The notes: generated from the letters alone by a model not told the origin. DNA of 64,000 nucleotides from Ilumatobacteraceae bacterium (GCA_033344875.1 JAWPMO010000001.1:4861595-4925594), one strand, 5' to 3'; shown: positions 8,592 to 19,856, counted from the first letter of the stretch. Made by a program: numbers and translations.

Positions 8592-9560
8592 ATGACCGAC
8601 GTTGCCGACCGAGTGGTGGCGCTCGCCGACGAGCACCGTCGGGAGCTCCTCGGCTACTGCTACCGGTTCCTCGGCGCCGCCTCCGAGGCCGAGGATGCCG
8701 TGCAGGAAACGATGATCCGGGCGTGGAGGGCCGCCGACCGTTTCGAGGAACGGTCGTCGATGAAGACCTGGATCCACCGCATCGCGACCAACGTGTGCCT
8801 CGACATGCGAAAGGCCCCGCAGCGGCGTGCGCTCCCGATGGACCTCGCCGGACCGGGCACGCTCGGCACCGGTCAGCCGCATCTGTCGACGCGGCCGGCC
8901 GAGACGTGGGTCGGTCCGATCCGATCCGACCGACTCGCCGACGACCCAGCCGATGCCGCGGCGCTGCGCGACTCGGTCGGGCTCGCCTTCCTGTCCGCGC
9001 TCCAGCAGTTGCCACCGATGCAGCGAGCGGTCGTGGTGCTGCGCGACGTGTTGGCATGGTCGGCGGCCGAGTGCGCCGACGTGCTCGACACCTCGGTGGC
9101 CTCGGTCAACAGTGCGTTGGCCCGCGGTCGCCGCACCCTCGGCCGATCGAGCGACGGGCCACCGGCGCAGCCGGTCGACCCCCATGAGGCGCAGGTGCTG
9201 CAGCGGTACGTCGCTGCCTTCGAGGCCTACGACGTCGATCGCCTCGTGACGCTGCTGGCCGCCGACGTCGTGTTCTCCATGCCGCCGTTCGAGCTCTGGC
9301 TTCGAGGTGCCGAACAGGTCGAGCGGTGGTGGCGAGGACCTGGTGAAGTGTGTCGGGGCTCGCTCACGGTCGTCGCGTCGGCCAACCGGCGGCCTGCGGT
9401 CGGCGTGTACCACCCGGTCGGCGACGACCGCTGGGAGCCCTTCGCGCTGCACGTCCTCGACGTGGCCGACGGTCGCCTGACCGCGATCACCCACTTCATG
9501 GGCCCCGAGGTCTTCGCCGAGTTCGACCTCCCCGAGGTGCTCACGGCGGCCGCTCGGTGA
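8592..9560 (+). CDS. ECF-type sigma-70 factor with C-terminal SnoaL-like domain
   Basis: A 322-residue sigma factor. Sigma region 2 (about residues 10-80) shows GYCYRFLGAASEAEDAVQET and FEERSSMKTWIHRIATNVCLD. Region 4 (about 130-190) shows LPPMQRAVVVLRDVLAWSA and a helix-turn-helix in ASVNSALARGR. A SnoaL-like NTF2-fold domain follows (about 205-315). This layout matches the SigG/SigX5 group of ECF factors, which carry the C-terminal domain as a built-in control element and usually lack a separate anti-sigma factor; none is seen next to it. The DHFR-like gene downstream, in the same direction, is a plausible target. Confidence 0.9.
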   Translation: MTDVADRVVALADEHRRELLGYCYRFLGAASEAEDAVQETMIRAWRAADRFEERSSMKTWIHRIATNVCLDMRKAPQRRALPMDLAGPGTLGTGQPHLSTRPAETWVGPIRSDRLADDPADAAALRDSVGLAFLSALQQLPPMQRAVVVLRDVLAWSAAECADVLDTSVASVNSALARGRRTLGRSSDGPPAQPVDPHEAQVLQRYVAAFEAYDVDRLVTLLAADVVFSMPPFELWLRGAEQVERWWRGPGEVCRGSLTVVASANRRPAVGVYHPVGDDRWEPFALHVLDVADGRLTAITHFMGPEVFAEFDLPEVLTAAAR

Positions 9561-9678
9561 CGATCTCGTCCGATCGGACAGAAATGTCAGCGACGAGCGA
9601 TCAGTTTCGGCAGGTCACGTCGTCAGTACGGGCAGCAGCGGCGCATCCGGCTCCGCTCGACCGAAAGGACACCCCACC

Positions 9679-10224
9679 ATGACCCGCTCCGTCACCGCCC
9701 ACCTGTTCAGCTCCGTCAACGGCGTCAACGAGTCGCCCAACCTGTTCCAGTTCGATTCGTTCGGGCCGGAAGAAGGCGAAGCAATGGGCAGGGCGATCGC
9801 CGGTGTCACCGACGTCGTGATCGGACGCACGCTCTGGTCGGAGTGGGCGGAGTACTGGCCGGCGAACTCCGACGACGGCTTCGGCGACTTCATCAATCCG
9901 GTACGCAAACACGTCGTGTCCAACACGATCCGGGGCGACCTCGGCTGGAACAGTGTGCGTATCGAGGGCGACCCCGTCGAGTACGTGCGTGCCCTCGCCT
10001 CGGGCGACGGCGGTGGCATCACGGTCGCCGGCGGCATCGAAACCGTCCGCTCGCTCTTCCTGGCCGGCGTGATCGACACGCTGACGCTCACCATGCATCC
10101 GGCGATCACCGGCGAGGGTCGACGCGTCTTCGACGACAGCGTGCCGCTCACCCGCCTCCGGCTGGTCGACAGTCAGATCACGTCGGCGGGCAACGCCATG
10201 CTGACGTATTCGCTGCGCGACTGA
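9679..10224 (+). CDS. Dihydrofolate reductase family protein (RibD C-terminal type)
   Basis: A 181-residue NADPH-binding reductase-like protein. Features are an N-terminal strand with the SSVNGV motif, VTDVVIGRTLW, a GGITVAGGIETVRSLFLAG nucleotide-binding segment and an IDTLTLTMHPAITGEGRRVF segment typical of RibD-C/YwjB-like proteins. These are not true folate enzymes and substrates are mostly unknown. AAAGGA ending about 8 bases before ATG 9679 is a good ribosome site. It lies 118 bases downstream of the ECF sigma gene and converges on the monooxygenase gene, whose stop is 10 bases away. Confidence 0.88.
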   Translation: MTRSVTAHLFSSVNGVNESPNLFQFDSFGPEEGEAMGRAIAGVTDVVIGRTLWSEWAEYWPANSDDGFGDFINPVRKHVVSNTIRGDLGWNSVRIEGDPVEYVRALASGDGGGITVAGGIETVRSLFLAGVIDTLTLTMHPAITGEGRRVFDDSVPLTRLRLVDSQITSAGNAMLTYSLRD

Positions 10225-10234
10225 TCAGCGGCGG

Positions 10235-11871
10235 TCAGCGGGCGATCAGCTCGTCGGCGGTCGACATCGCGAGACCGGGGTAGCCGGCTTCGGCGACCTC
10301 GGTCACCACCCTGTTGTACTTCGGGGCTCCCCCGAAGTACGCCTGATAGCGAACCTTCGTGAGGTCGCGCCCGGCGATGTTGGTGTTGTAGCCGGTGAAC
10401 CATCCCTTGCCGTCGCGCATGAGCATCCGCTCCTGGGCCGTGACGACCTCGTCGAGCCACGCCCGCTCGGCATCGAGTTCGGCGTCGATGCGATCGACGC
10501 CGTGCTCGCGGGCGTGCTCCAGGAGTCGGACGATCCAGTCGACACCGGTCTCGATCGCTCGAGGAAGTTCGACGATCCCGAGACACTCTGCGGCCCGGCG
10601 ACCATGCACAGGTTCGGGAACCCGTTGGTCAGCAGGCCGTAGTAGGTGCTCGGACCATCCGCCCACTTGTCCGCCAGACGAACCCCGTCGACGCCTCGGA
10701 TGTCCATGCGGTCGTACGCGCCGGTGATGGCGTCGAATCCGGTGGCGAACACGATGATGTCGAGGTCGTGGTGGGCTGCGGTGGTCTGGATGCCGGTGGC
10801 GGTGATGCGTTCGATCGGCGACTCCGACAGGTCGACGAGGTGGACGTGATCCCGGTTGTAGACCTCGAAGTAGTTCGTCTCCAACGGCACCCGCTGCATG
10901 CCGAACCCGTGGTCCTTGGGGATCAGCTTCTCGGCGACGACCGGGTCGTCGACCCGACCCCGGATCCGGTCGGCGAGGTAGTCGGACAACTCGCGGTTCG
11001 CCGCCTCGTCCATGAACGTCTCCGCGTAGTTCGCGGCCCAGATCGCGAACCCCGGGGTCTCGTACAGTTCGTCCCACAGCGCCCGACGTTGCTCGGGGGT
11101 GTGCTCCGCGTAGTCGCGGCGGGGTCCGTGGATGAACCCTCCGGGTGTCGACGCGCACAGCGCGAAGATCTCGTCGTACCGGCTCCGGATGTCGGCCATC
11201 TCGGTCTCCGAGATCGGCCCGTTGTTGAGCGGCGCGCTCCAGTTGGGTCGCCGCTGGAACACCGTGAGCTCGCCGACCTGATCCGCGATCGCCCCGATCA
11301 CCTGGATGCCGGTCGCTCCGGTGCCGATCACGCCGACCCGCTTGCCGGTGAGGTCGATCGGCTCCTTCGGCCAGTGGTAGGTGTGGAACGCCTCCCCCTC
11401 GAAGTCGTCGATCCCCTCCAGCCGCGGCAGCGTCGGGGCCGACAGCGGACCGAGACTGGCGACCACGAACCGCGCCGTGTACTCGTCGCCGTCGGTCAGG
11501 CGGAGGTGCCACGTTCGGGCGTCGTCGTCCCACGTCATCTGCTCCACCCGGGCGTCGAACCGGATGTGACGACGCAGATCGAACCTGTCGGCGACGTGGT
11601 TGAGGTAGCGCAGGTTCTCGGGCTGTGACGAGAACCGTTCCTTCCAGTGCCACTCGTCCAGCAGTTCACGCGAGAACGAGTACCCGTACGTGTAGCTCTC
11701 CGAGTCGAACCGGCAGCCGGGGTACCGGTTGCGATACCACGTGCCGCCGAGGTCGTCGTCGGCTTCGAGGACGACGGCGTCGAACCCTTCGTCGATCAGG
11801 CGCTTGATCTGGTAGAGGCCAGACACGCCGGCACCGATCACCACCACCTCGTGGTGTCGCTGGCTGGTCAT
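10235..11871 (-). pseudogene. Flavin-dependent (Baeyer-Villiger type) monooxygenase, frameshifted near 10564
   Basis: The N-terminal frame (11871 to about 10566) encodes a cyclohexanone/phenylacetone-type monooxygenase: FAD Rossmann motif GAGVSGL, GGTWYRNRYPGCRFD, the Baeyer-Villiger fingerprint FEGEAFHTYHWP, and NADP motif GVIGTGATG. After SGSSNF the frame breaks. The expected continuation PRAIETGVDWIVRLLEHA and the C-terminal part ending DELIAR lie in the neighbouring frame and stop at 10235. One missing G in GAGGAAGTTC (10561-10570) explains it; restoring it gives an exact 545-codon gene. The disruption is real in this sequence, but it could be a sequencing error, a recent mutation or programmed slippage. 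Confidence 0.85.
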
Positions 11872-12047
11872 GGGTGCTCCTCGTCTCGTCGTGCCGTCGT
11901 ACCTGGGCCACTCGGCCCCGCTCTCGGCGACAGCGTAGGGATGCCGACCTGCCGCGGCGGTGTCGGCCGGTGGATCCGCTGCGAGTTTCGTCATCACCGG
12001 CGAGGGGTACGCGACGTGCAGCGGGCTCGTCAGCAAAGGAGTTCGAC

Positions 12048-12386
12048 ATGACCGACTTGTGGAGTTACCGCATCGACATCGAGACCACGGGTCTCGACCT
12101 CGACGGCTTCGACGTCGAGGCCACCGACGGGCACATCGGGACCGTCCACGAATGGAGCGGTGCGGCCGGCGACTCGTACCTGATCGTCGACACCGGCTTC
12201 TGGATCTTCGGCAAGAAGCGCGTCGTCCCGGCCCGCGCGGTGAAACAGATCGACGCCGATCGTCGGACCGTGTTCGTCGACATGACGAAGGACCAGGTCG
12301 AGGATGCGCCGGACCACCACGACGAGTGGGCGCATCCCGAACGACGCGAACCGTTCGTCGGCTACTACGGCGTGATGCCGTGGTGA
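12048..12386 (+). CDS. PRC-barrel domain protein
   Basis: A 112-residue protein with a PRC-barrel-like fold: DGFDVEATDGHIGTVHEW, then DSYLIVDTGFWIFGKKRVVP and ARAVKQIDADRRTVFVDMT. In actinobacteria such proteins are small, cytoplasmic and of unknown function, often stress-linked. AAAGGA about 8 bases before ATG 12048 supports this start. It is divergent from the frameshifted monooxygenase and convergent with ettA. Confidence 0.82.
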   Translation: MTDLWSYRIDIETTGLDLDGFDVEATDGHIGTVHEWSGAAGDSYLIVDTGFWIFGKKRVVPARAVKQIDADRRTVFVDMTKDQVEDAPDHHDEWAHPERREPFVGYYGVMPW

Positions 12387-12422
12387 CCGTGTCCGAGCTG
12401 CCCTGACCGATCGACCCGCCGG

Positions 12423-12440
12423 CCGCAGGGGAACCTGCGG
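12423..12440. terminator. Terminator-like hairpin between convergent genes
   Basis: CCGCAGG-GGAA-CCTGCGG has a perfect 7-bp stem with a GGAA tetraloop. It lies in the 112-base gap between the PRC-barrel gene and ettA and could serve both. There is no T-tract, as is common in G+C-rich genomes. Confidence 0.5.
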
Positions 12441-12498
12441 ACGGCGTCGCGTCGGCGGGCGTCGATCTCGCCCACCGGGCCGACGGTGAAGCTCGTCG

Positions 12499-14172
<1,674 letters not shown>

Positions 14173-14266
14173 GGTGTGGCCGAGGCTAGCGGTGCCACCC
14201 GTGGGAGATCATCCGAGCATCCGGGGTGGCGTCGATGTCGTCGCCGCCGGCCGCGGGCGAATTCGT

Positions 14267-14295
14267 TTGACCCGCCGGCGGACCCTTCGTAGGTT
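14267..14295 (+). promoter_or_regulatory. Sigma-70-like promoter for the RCC1-repeat protein
   Basis: TTGACC (14267-14272) and TAGGTT (14290-14295) are separated by 17 bases. The expected start of transcription is about 14302, leaving roughly 27 bases of leader before ATG 14329. Confidence 0.55.
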
Positions 14296-14328
14296 GCGGC
14301 GGACGACGAGTTGGTGCGGGGGTGCCAC

Positions 14329-16776
14329 ATGAAGCGGATGTTGATCGTTCTGTCGCTGTTGACGGGCTCGGTGGTGATGGCGGGTGGAAGCCAGGTCGTG
14401 GCCGAGCGCGCGTCGGCGCCGCCCGGGGCGGGCCGCGACGACGCCGCTCGCGTGTCGCTGGGGCACGGGACGGCGTGCGTCATCCTCGACAACGGTCAGG
14501 CACGGTGCTGGGGGAGCAACAACCAGGGGCAGGCCGGCAACGCCGTGCAACAGACCGTGCAGGGTCGCGACGAGACGCCTGACACCCTCCCGACGCTCCA
14601 ACTCGGAGCGGGTCGAACGGTCAGGGAGATCCAGACGGGGACGCAACACGGCTGTGCCGCCCTCGACAACGGCGATCTCCAGTGCTGGGGGCGCAACGTG
14701 CGCGGCCAGTTGGGCGTACCCGGCGCCGCGAGCACCGGCTACAGCGCTCCGCCGACCGCGAATCCGGTCACGGACGTCGGCGGCGACGTCGACTCGTATG
14801 CGGCCGGCTACCTGTTCGGGTGTGCGCTGCTGGAGAACGGCTCGGTTCGCTGCTTCGGATGGGGCGATGCCGGGCGAACCGGTCAGGGCAGCACCGACGA
14901 CGTGGGCGATGACGAGACACCGGCCAGCCGTCCGGTCGTCAGTCTCGGTGCCGATGCCACCGCTGTCGCCGCGGGTGGGTCCCACGCGTGCGCGATCCTG
15001 GACGACGGCATGATCCGCTGCTGGGGTGCCGGCAACTCGATGCCGTTCCAGCCGCCGGGCCCGCTGCCCGAGAACGTCGGCGACGACGAGGTGCCGAGCG
15101 ACGTCGCGGCGTTCGACCTCGACGGCTCCGCCGCCGTCGCGATCAGCGCCGGGTCCGGGAGCACCTGTGCGATCGACGTCGCCGGCGACGTCTACTGCTG
15201 GGGCTACGGCGTGGCGAGTAGGTACTCGTCCGGTACCAACACCAAGCCGGTCGAGCCGACGAAGGTCGATCTCGGCGGCAAGGAGGCGGTCGACATCGAT
15301 CTGGGCGACACCCACGCGTGCGTCGTGTTCGCCGATGGAACGTTGACGTGCTGGGGGAACGCGTCGTCGGGCAAGCTCGGCTACGGCAACACGGACGACA
15401 TCGGCGACGACGAGGCGCCCGATTCGGGTGGGCCCGTGGCGCTCGGAGCGGGACGCACCGCCAAGGCGGTGTCGGCCGGCTTCCACGGGACCTGTGCGCT
15501 GCTCGACAACGACACGGTCCGCTGCTGGGGCGACGCCAACGAGATCGGCTCCGGTCAGCCACTCGACATCGGCGACGACGAACTCCCGACCGCGATCCCA
15601 CCGGTCAACTACATCGGCACGGCGGCGTTCGTCCCGCTCACCCCGTCGCGCATCCTCGACACCCGGCCGGGTGAGGCGTCTCCCGCCGGCGCACCCAAGG
15701 GCTTCGTCGCCGGCGAGACCTCGATCGACGTGCCGGTCACCGGTGTCGGCGGTGTGCCCGACGACGACGTGTACGCGGTCGTGATGAACGTGACGGTGAC
15801 CCAGTCCGGCGGACCTGGGTTCGTGACCGCCTATCCGAAGGGCGTGAGCCGACCGACCGCGTCGAACATCAACGTGTCCGGTGTCGGTCAGACCGCCCCG
15901 AACCTCGTGGTCGTGCCCGTCGGCGACGACGGTGAGGTCTCGCTGTTCATCGGCGGTCCCGGTGGCGGACACCTGATCGCCGACGTCTTCGGCTACTACC
16001 GGCAGACGTCGTCGGCGACCGCCGGTCGCCTGATCGGGGTCACCCCGAAGCGGGTCTTCGACACCCGACCCGCCGAGACCCCGCCCGGCCCCAAGGGCAG
16101 GATCCCGGCCGGCGGGACGATCACGATCAAGATGACCGGTGCCAACGACGTGCCGGACAGCGGCGTCTCGGCGGTCGTCGTCAACCTGACCGGCACCGAG
16201 GCGGGCGCCCCTGGTTTCGTGACCGCCTACCCGTCGAACGTGGATCGTCCGAACACCTCGAACGTCAACCTGGTCACCGCCGGCGCGACGCGTGCCAACT
16301 CGGTGATCGTCCCGGTGTCCCCGTCGGGCGAGGTGACGTTCTACTCCCTGTCGTCGACCCACCTGCTCGCCGACATCACCGGCTATTACACCGACGACGC
16401 GGCGGAAGACACCGATGACGGCCTGTTCGTGCCGCTGGCGCCGGCCCGATTGCTCGACACCCGTGACACCCAGGCGAGTCCGGTCGCGGCCGGTGGAACC
16501 ACCGACTTCGCAGTGACCGGGCTGCTGGGGATCCCGTCGACCGCGAACGCCGTCGTGCTGAACCTGACCGTCACCGAGACGGGCGGCATCGGCTTCGTCA
16601 CGGGTTGGCCGTCCGACGAGCCGCAGCCAGGGTCGTCCAACGTCAACTACCTGGTGGCCGACGACACGATCGCCAACCTGGCGATCCTCCCGCTCTCGCA
16701 ACCTTCGGGTCGGATCAGCCTGTACACGCTCAACTCGACCCATCTCATCGCGGACACGAGCGGGTACCACCTGTAG
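14329..16776 (+). CDS. Secreted RCC1-repeat protein with three LLDTR-type beta modules
   Basis: An 815-residue secreted protein. Residues 1-25 look like a signal peptide. About 45-430 hold roughly seven RCC1/BLIP-II-type repeats, each with a Cys-A-I/V-L-D-N-G ... R-C-W-G pattern, giving two cysteines per repeat and a probable beta-propeller. Three modules of about 125 residues follow, beginning at about 433, 566 and 699, each opening with a P-x-R-h-h-D-T-R motif and closing with HLIAD...GYY. The same module occurs in the SGNH protein at 26401-28356. A surface or matrix role is inferred; no catalytic residues were seen. ATG 14329 follows a promoter at 14267-14295. Confidence 0.85.
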   Translation: MKRMLIVLSLLTGSVVMAGGSQVVAERASAPPGAGRDDAARVSLGHGTACVILDNGQARCWGSNNQGQAGNAVQQTVQGRDETPDTLPTLQLGAGRTVREIQTGTQHGCAALDNGDLQCWGRNVRGQLGVPGAASTGYSAPPTANPVTDVGGDVDSYAAGYLFGCALLENGSVRCFGWGDAGRTGQGSTDDVGDDETPASRPVVSLGADATAVAAGGSHACAILDDGMIRCWGAGNSMPFQPPGPLPENVGDDEVPSDVAAFDLDGSAAVAISAGSGSTCAIDVAGDVYCWGYGVASRYSSGTNTKPVEPTKVDLGGKEAVDIDLGDTHACVVFADGTLTCWGNASSGKLGYGNTDDIGDDEAPDSGGPVALGAGRTAKAVSAGFHGTCALLDNDTVRCWGDANEIGSGQPLDIGDDELPTAIPPVNYIGTAAFVPLTPSRILDTRPGEASPAGAPKGFVAGETSIDVPVTGVGGVPDDDVYAVVMNVTVTQSGGPGFVTAYPKGVSRPTASNINVSGVGQTAPNLVVVPVGDDGEVSLFIGGPGGGHLIADVFGYYRQTSSATAGRLIGVTPKRVFDTRPAETPPGPKGRIPAGGTITIKMTGANDVPDSGVSAVVVNLTGTEAGAPGFVTAYPSNVDRPNTSNVNLVTAGATRANSVIVPVSPSGEVTFYSLSSTHLLADITGYYTDDAAEDTDDGLFVPLAPARLLDTRDTQASPVAAGGTTDFAVTGLLGIPSTANAVVLNLTVTETGGIGFVTGWPSDEPQPGSSNVNYLVADDTIANLAILPLSQPSGRISLYTLNSTHLIADTSGYHL

Positions 16777-16838
16777 GCGCTGGGCTCCGTTGCGGTGGGC
16801 GACACGGATCCCGTGTCGCTGCGAACCATCATGGGGCG

Positions 16839-17645
16839 ATGGCCGACTCGACGCCCCCGTCCCTGCCGGCACCGGTCGAGGCGGCCGTCGAGGCGTGGCT
16901 CGGTCATCACGACCGGCTCGCGCCCGGGGTGGTCGAGGGGCTGTACCTCGTGGGATCGGTGGCGCTCGGCGATTGGACGCCGCGCAGCGACATCGACATC
17001 ATCGCCTTCGTCGCCGACCCGACCGACGCCGACGTCGTCGAACGACTCGATGCGGCCCACGAGGCGTACCGGCGGGATGGCGACGGGCCGACGGTCGACG
17101 GTCCGTTCCTGTCGTGGGCCGACGTGGCCTCGCCGCCGATGTCGGTGCAGCGGGCGTGGACGCTCGACGGCGAGTTCCGTTTCGACGCCGAGTGCTTCGA
17201 GACCAACCCGGTCGTCTGGCTCACGCTCGCGGAGCACGCCGTCGTGGTGCGAGGTCCGTCGACGGCGTCGCTCGACGTCCGTCTCGACGCCTCCGACCGA
17301 CGGGCCTGGGTGCGGGAGAACGTCGACACGTATTGGCGCAGCGTGCGCGGTGAGATCGCCGAGATCCTGGCAGCCGACCCCGATCGCACCGAGTTCGGTG
17401 GCGGCACCGTCGAGTGGTGTGCGCTCGGCATCGCCCGGATGTGGTTCACGGCCGAGACCGGGGACGTGACCTCCAAGAACGCCGCGGGTGCATGGGCGGC
17501 GGCGCGACTCCCGCAACACGCCGACCTGTTCGCCGTGGCGTCCGAGGTGCGATCGGGCGCCGCCGACCGGATGGTCGATCGGGCGGCGATCGAGTCGCTC
17601 GTCGACGCCATGGGGACGATGATCGACGCGATCGTGTCAACGTGA
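16839..17645 (+). CDS. Nucleotidyltransferase / aminoglycoside adenylyltransferase-like protein
   Basis: A 268-residue protein. The nucleotidyltransferase fold is shown by LYLVGSVALGDWTPRSDIDI near residues 30-49, with the G-S and D-x-D metal-binding residues. A C-terminal helical domain with ETGDVTSKNAAGAWA resembles AadA-type (DUF4111) adenylyltransferases. Family members adenylate aminoglycosides such as streptomycin/spectinomycin, but many chromosomal homologues have no shown activity, so resistance is not claimed. Its 3' end overlaps a short open remnant on the other strand. Confidence 0.8.
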   Translation: MADSTPPSLPAPVEAAVEAWLGHHDRLAPGVVEGLYLVGSVALGDWTPRSDIDIIAFVADPTDADVVERLDAAHEAYRRDGDGPTVDGPFLSWADVASPPMSVQRAWTLDGEFRFDAECFETNPVVWLTLAEHAVVVRGPSTASLDVRLDASDRRAWVRENVDTYWRSVRGEIAEILAADPDRTEFGGGTVEWCALGIARMWFTAETGDVTSKNAAGAWAAARLPQHADLFAVASEVRSGAADRMVDRAAIESLVDAMGTMIDAIVST

Positions 17646-17747
17646 GAGGCCCGACGGTCGGCGGTGGTACGCAGCGAGCCGGTCGCCCCAGATGTCGTGC
17701 ACGCTGAACGGCATCCCGTACACCGCCTCGAGGGGACGTTCAGGTGA
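17637..17747 (-). pseudogene. Possible C-terminal gene remnant
   Basis: A 36-codon open stretch on the minus strand reads LEAVYGMPFSVHDIWGDRLA and ends in RRPSGLSR. It looks protein-like, has a stop immediately upstream and no good start. It may be the tail of a decayed gene left between the nucleotidyltransferase and the ATPase genes. The short length makes this uncertain. Confidence 0.3.
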
Positions 17748-17786
17748 TCACCCCGTGCGGCGTCCACGCTGCGGAGCGGTCGATGG

Positions 17787-18935
17787 TCAGCGGGGGAGCG
17801 CCCGCCGTACGTACCGGTCGAAGTGCGGGATCGCGAACTCGACCCAGCCGTACCGAGGTGCGTAGATCACGCCCTCGGTGATCAGTCGTTCGCGGAAGGC
17901 GGCGACCTGCGGGGTCCGCATCGACATCGCCTCGGCGACCTCGCCCGACCGGTGCGGTCCGGGGCCGAGGGAGGCGAGTCCCTGGACGTACGCGACCTCC
18001 GACGAAGGAATCCGGGCGATCCGTGCGGCGAAGAACGAGGTGTCGAGGGCGTGATCGGCGTGCGGCTGTGCCCGCTCGACGTCGGCGGCCGAGATCGGCT
18101 CGTCGCGGGCGGTGTTCCACGTGTGGTACGCCCACGTCTGCACGAAGAACGGGAACCCGTCGGAGTGATCGACGATCGCATCGGTCGCGTCCTCCGTCCA
18201 TTCCACGCCGATCTCCGCCGACGGTTCGACGATCGCGCGCGCGACCTGCTCCGGGGTGAGCGGTCCGAGGTCGGCGACCGTGAACATCCGCTCGGCGTAC
18301 GTGGCCGCCCTCGCGACGTCGCCGACCAGGTTGGGGAGACCGGCCAGCACGCAGGCCAGCGGGAGGCCGTCCTGGCCGCACCGGTGCACCCCGGCGAGCA
18401 GCCGGCGCAGGTCGTCGCCGGCGATCGACTGGGCCTCGTCGATCGCGAGCATCACGCCGAGGTCGTGGTCGGCGGCGGCGGTGGCGAGGTCGGTGACCAC
18501 GTCGGCGAGTGCCTCGCGGTCGGGGGTGGCCGCGGTGCGCTCGATCGTGACGCCGGTGCCCGCCAGCGTGATCGCGACCGACTCGATCGAACGCAGGGCC
18601 CGCGTCACCTTCTGGCTGCGATCGAGATCCTCGAGGATGCGCCGCGACTGGCGGAGCAGGCTGCGGAGCGTGTCGTCGCCACCGACCGCCTCGATCCGGA
18701 TGACCCGATAGCCGACGTGCTGTGCGAGGGCGGAGAGCTTGCCCAGCAGCACGGTCTTGCCGACGCCGCGCAGGCCGGTGATCAACCGGTGTTGGCTCGT
18801 CCGTGCCGCCCGCAGCCGCTGCAGCGAGATGTCGGCAGCCTCGAGGATCGCATCTCGTCCGACGAGGGCGGGGGGAGGGGTCCCGGCCCCGGGCGCGTAC
18901 GGGTTGGCGACCGGGTCGTAACGTTCCTCCAACAT
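17787..18935 (-). CDS. AAA-type ATPase, unknown role
   Basis: A 382-residue cytoplasmic ATPase. Walker A is GLRGVGKT near residues 53-60 and Walker B is VMLAIDEAQS near 165. The C-terminal third looks like a winged-helix region. It resembles the ORC/Cdc6-like or STAND-type AAA_16 ATPases found next to mobile or toxin genes, but no partner is seen here. It is divergent from the 2-keto-4-pentenoate hydratase-like gene. The shared gap contains GTTTA-N11-TAAAC (18943-18963), a weak dyad of unknown meaning. Confidence 0.82.
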   Translation of the reverse strand: MLEERYDPVANPYAPGAGTPPPALVGRDAILEAADISLQRLRAARTSQHRLITGLRGVGKTVLLGKLSALAQHVGYRVIRIEAVGGDDTLRSLLRQSRRILEDLDRSQKVTRALRSIESVAITLAGTGVTIERTAATPDREALADVVTDLATAAADHDLGVMLAIDEAQSIAGDDLRRLLAGVHRCGQDGLPLACVLAGLPNLVGDVARAATYAERMFTVADLGPLTPEQVARAIVEPSAEIGVEWTEDATDAIVDHSDGFPFFVQTWAYHTWNTARDEPISAADVERAQPHADHALDTSFFAARIARIPSSEVAYVQGLASLGPGPHRSGEVAEAMSMRTPQVAAFRERLITEGVIYAPRYGWVEFAIPHFDRYVRRALPR

Positions 18936-19027
18936 GCCCTGAGTTTAGCGGTATCTGATAAACCGTGTGCAGATCCGAGGAACCCCGATCGCCCGGCGAC
19001 GTTCACCACGACGCTTACCATGACGTC

Positions 19028-19816
19028 ATGGAGCCCGAACGGATCAGAGCTGCGGCCGACGAGTTGTCGGCGATGCGGCGTGACAAGCGGATCCGCGCCG
19101 ACCTCGATCCGATGCACCGGCCCGCCGACCTGGGCGACGCCTACGCCGTGCAGGCGCAACTGGTCGCCGGACTGCTGCCCCCCGGCGAGACGCCGATCGG
19201 GTACAAGGTCGCGTGCACCAGTCGGATCGCCCAGGCGGCGTTGCACATCGACCGACCCGTCTTCGGCCGCCTGCTGCCACACACCACGTCGCGGTCCGGC
19301 GCGGTGCTGCCGGCCGACCGATTCGTGCACCGCGTGGTCGAGGCCGAGTTCGCATTCCGCCTGGGTGCCGACGTGCCCCACCGGCCGCGCGGGCACACCC
19401 ACGAGTCGATCGCCGAGTTCATCGACACCGCGATGCCCGCTGTCGAGATCGTCGACCATCGGTTCGAATCGTGGGCGATCGGTGCGCTGCCGATCGCCGC
19501 CGACAACGCCATCCACGGATGGTGGATCCACGGGGAGCCGATCGAGGCGTGGCGCGAGATCGACCTCGGCCGGGCCGAGGTGGTCGTGGCCCGGAACGGC
19601 GAGACGGTCACCACCGGCACCGGTGCTGCGGCGCTCGGGCACCCGCTCACCGTGATGGCCTGGCTCGCCGACGAACTGCCGAAGTACGGCGCGGCGCTCG
19701 CGGCCGGCGACGTGGTCACCACCGGGGTGACGACCGACGTGTTCGAGGCCGACGCCGGTGACGAGCTGCGTGCCGAGTTCGACGGACTGGGTGCGGTCGA
19801 ACTGCGGTTCGAGTGA
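19028..19816 (+). CDS. 2-keto-4-pentenoate hydratase-like protein (FAH superfamily)
   Basis: A 262-residue enzyme of the fumarylacetoacetate hydrolase superfamily. GYKVACTSRIAQAALHIDRP, the metal-binding stretch VVEAEFAFRLGADVP with two Glu, and PAVEIVDHRFESW are characteristic of 2-hydroxypenta-2,4-dienoate hydratases that act after aromatic ring cleavage. No other meta-cleavage genes are nearby, so the substrate is uncertain. TACCAT lies 6 bases before ATG 19028. An aminotransferase follows 40 bases downstream on the same strand. Confidence 0.88.
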   Translation: MEPERIRAAADELSAMRRDKRIRADLDPMHRPADLGDAYAVQAQLVAGLLPPGETPIGYKVACTSRIAQAALHIDRPVFGRLLPHTTSRSGAVLPADRFVHRVVEAEFAFRLGADVPHRPRGHTHESIAEFIDTAMPAVEIVDHRFESWAIGALPIAADNAIHGWWIHGEPIEAWREIDLGRAEVVVARNGETVTTGTGAAALGHPLTVMAWLADELPKYGAALAAGDVVTTGVTTDVFEADAGDELRAEFDGLGAVELRFE

Positions 19817-19856
19817 GGCCCCGGCACAGCCGGCCGCTGCCTGGCAGACTCTCGCC

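Noticed and set aside
14209-16872. An 887-codon open frame on the minus strand opposite the RCC1-repeat gene
   Set aside because: It is antisense to a gene with clear repeats and signal peptide, has Arg/Gly/Asp-rich random-looking composition, and is expected from GC-biased third codon positions.
16839-17645. Antibiotic resistance gene
   Set aside because: The fold matches aminoglycoside adenylyltransferases, but many chromosomal actinobacterial homologues have no shown resistance activity, so only the family is claimed.
18943-18963. GTTTA-N11-TAAAC as an operator between the ATPase and the hydratase-like gene
   Set aside because: The arms are only 5 bases with an 11-base spacer and could easily be chance; noted in the ATPase entry only.
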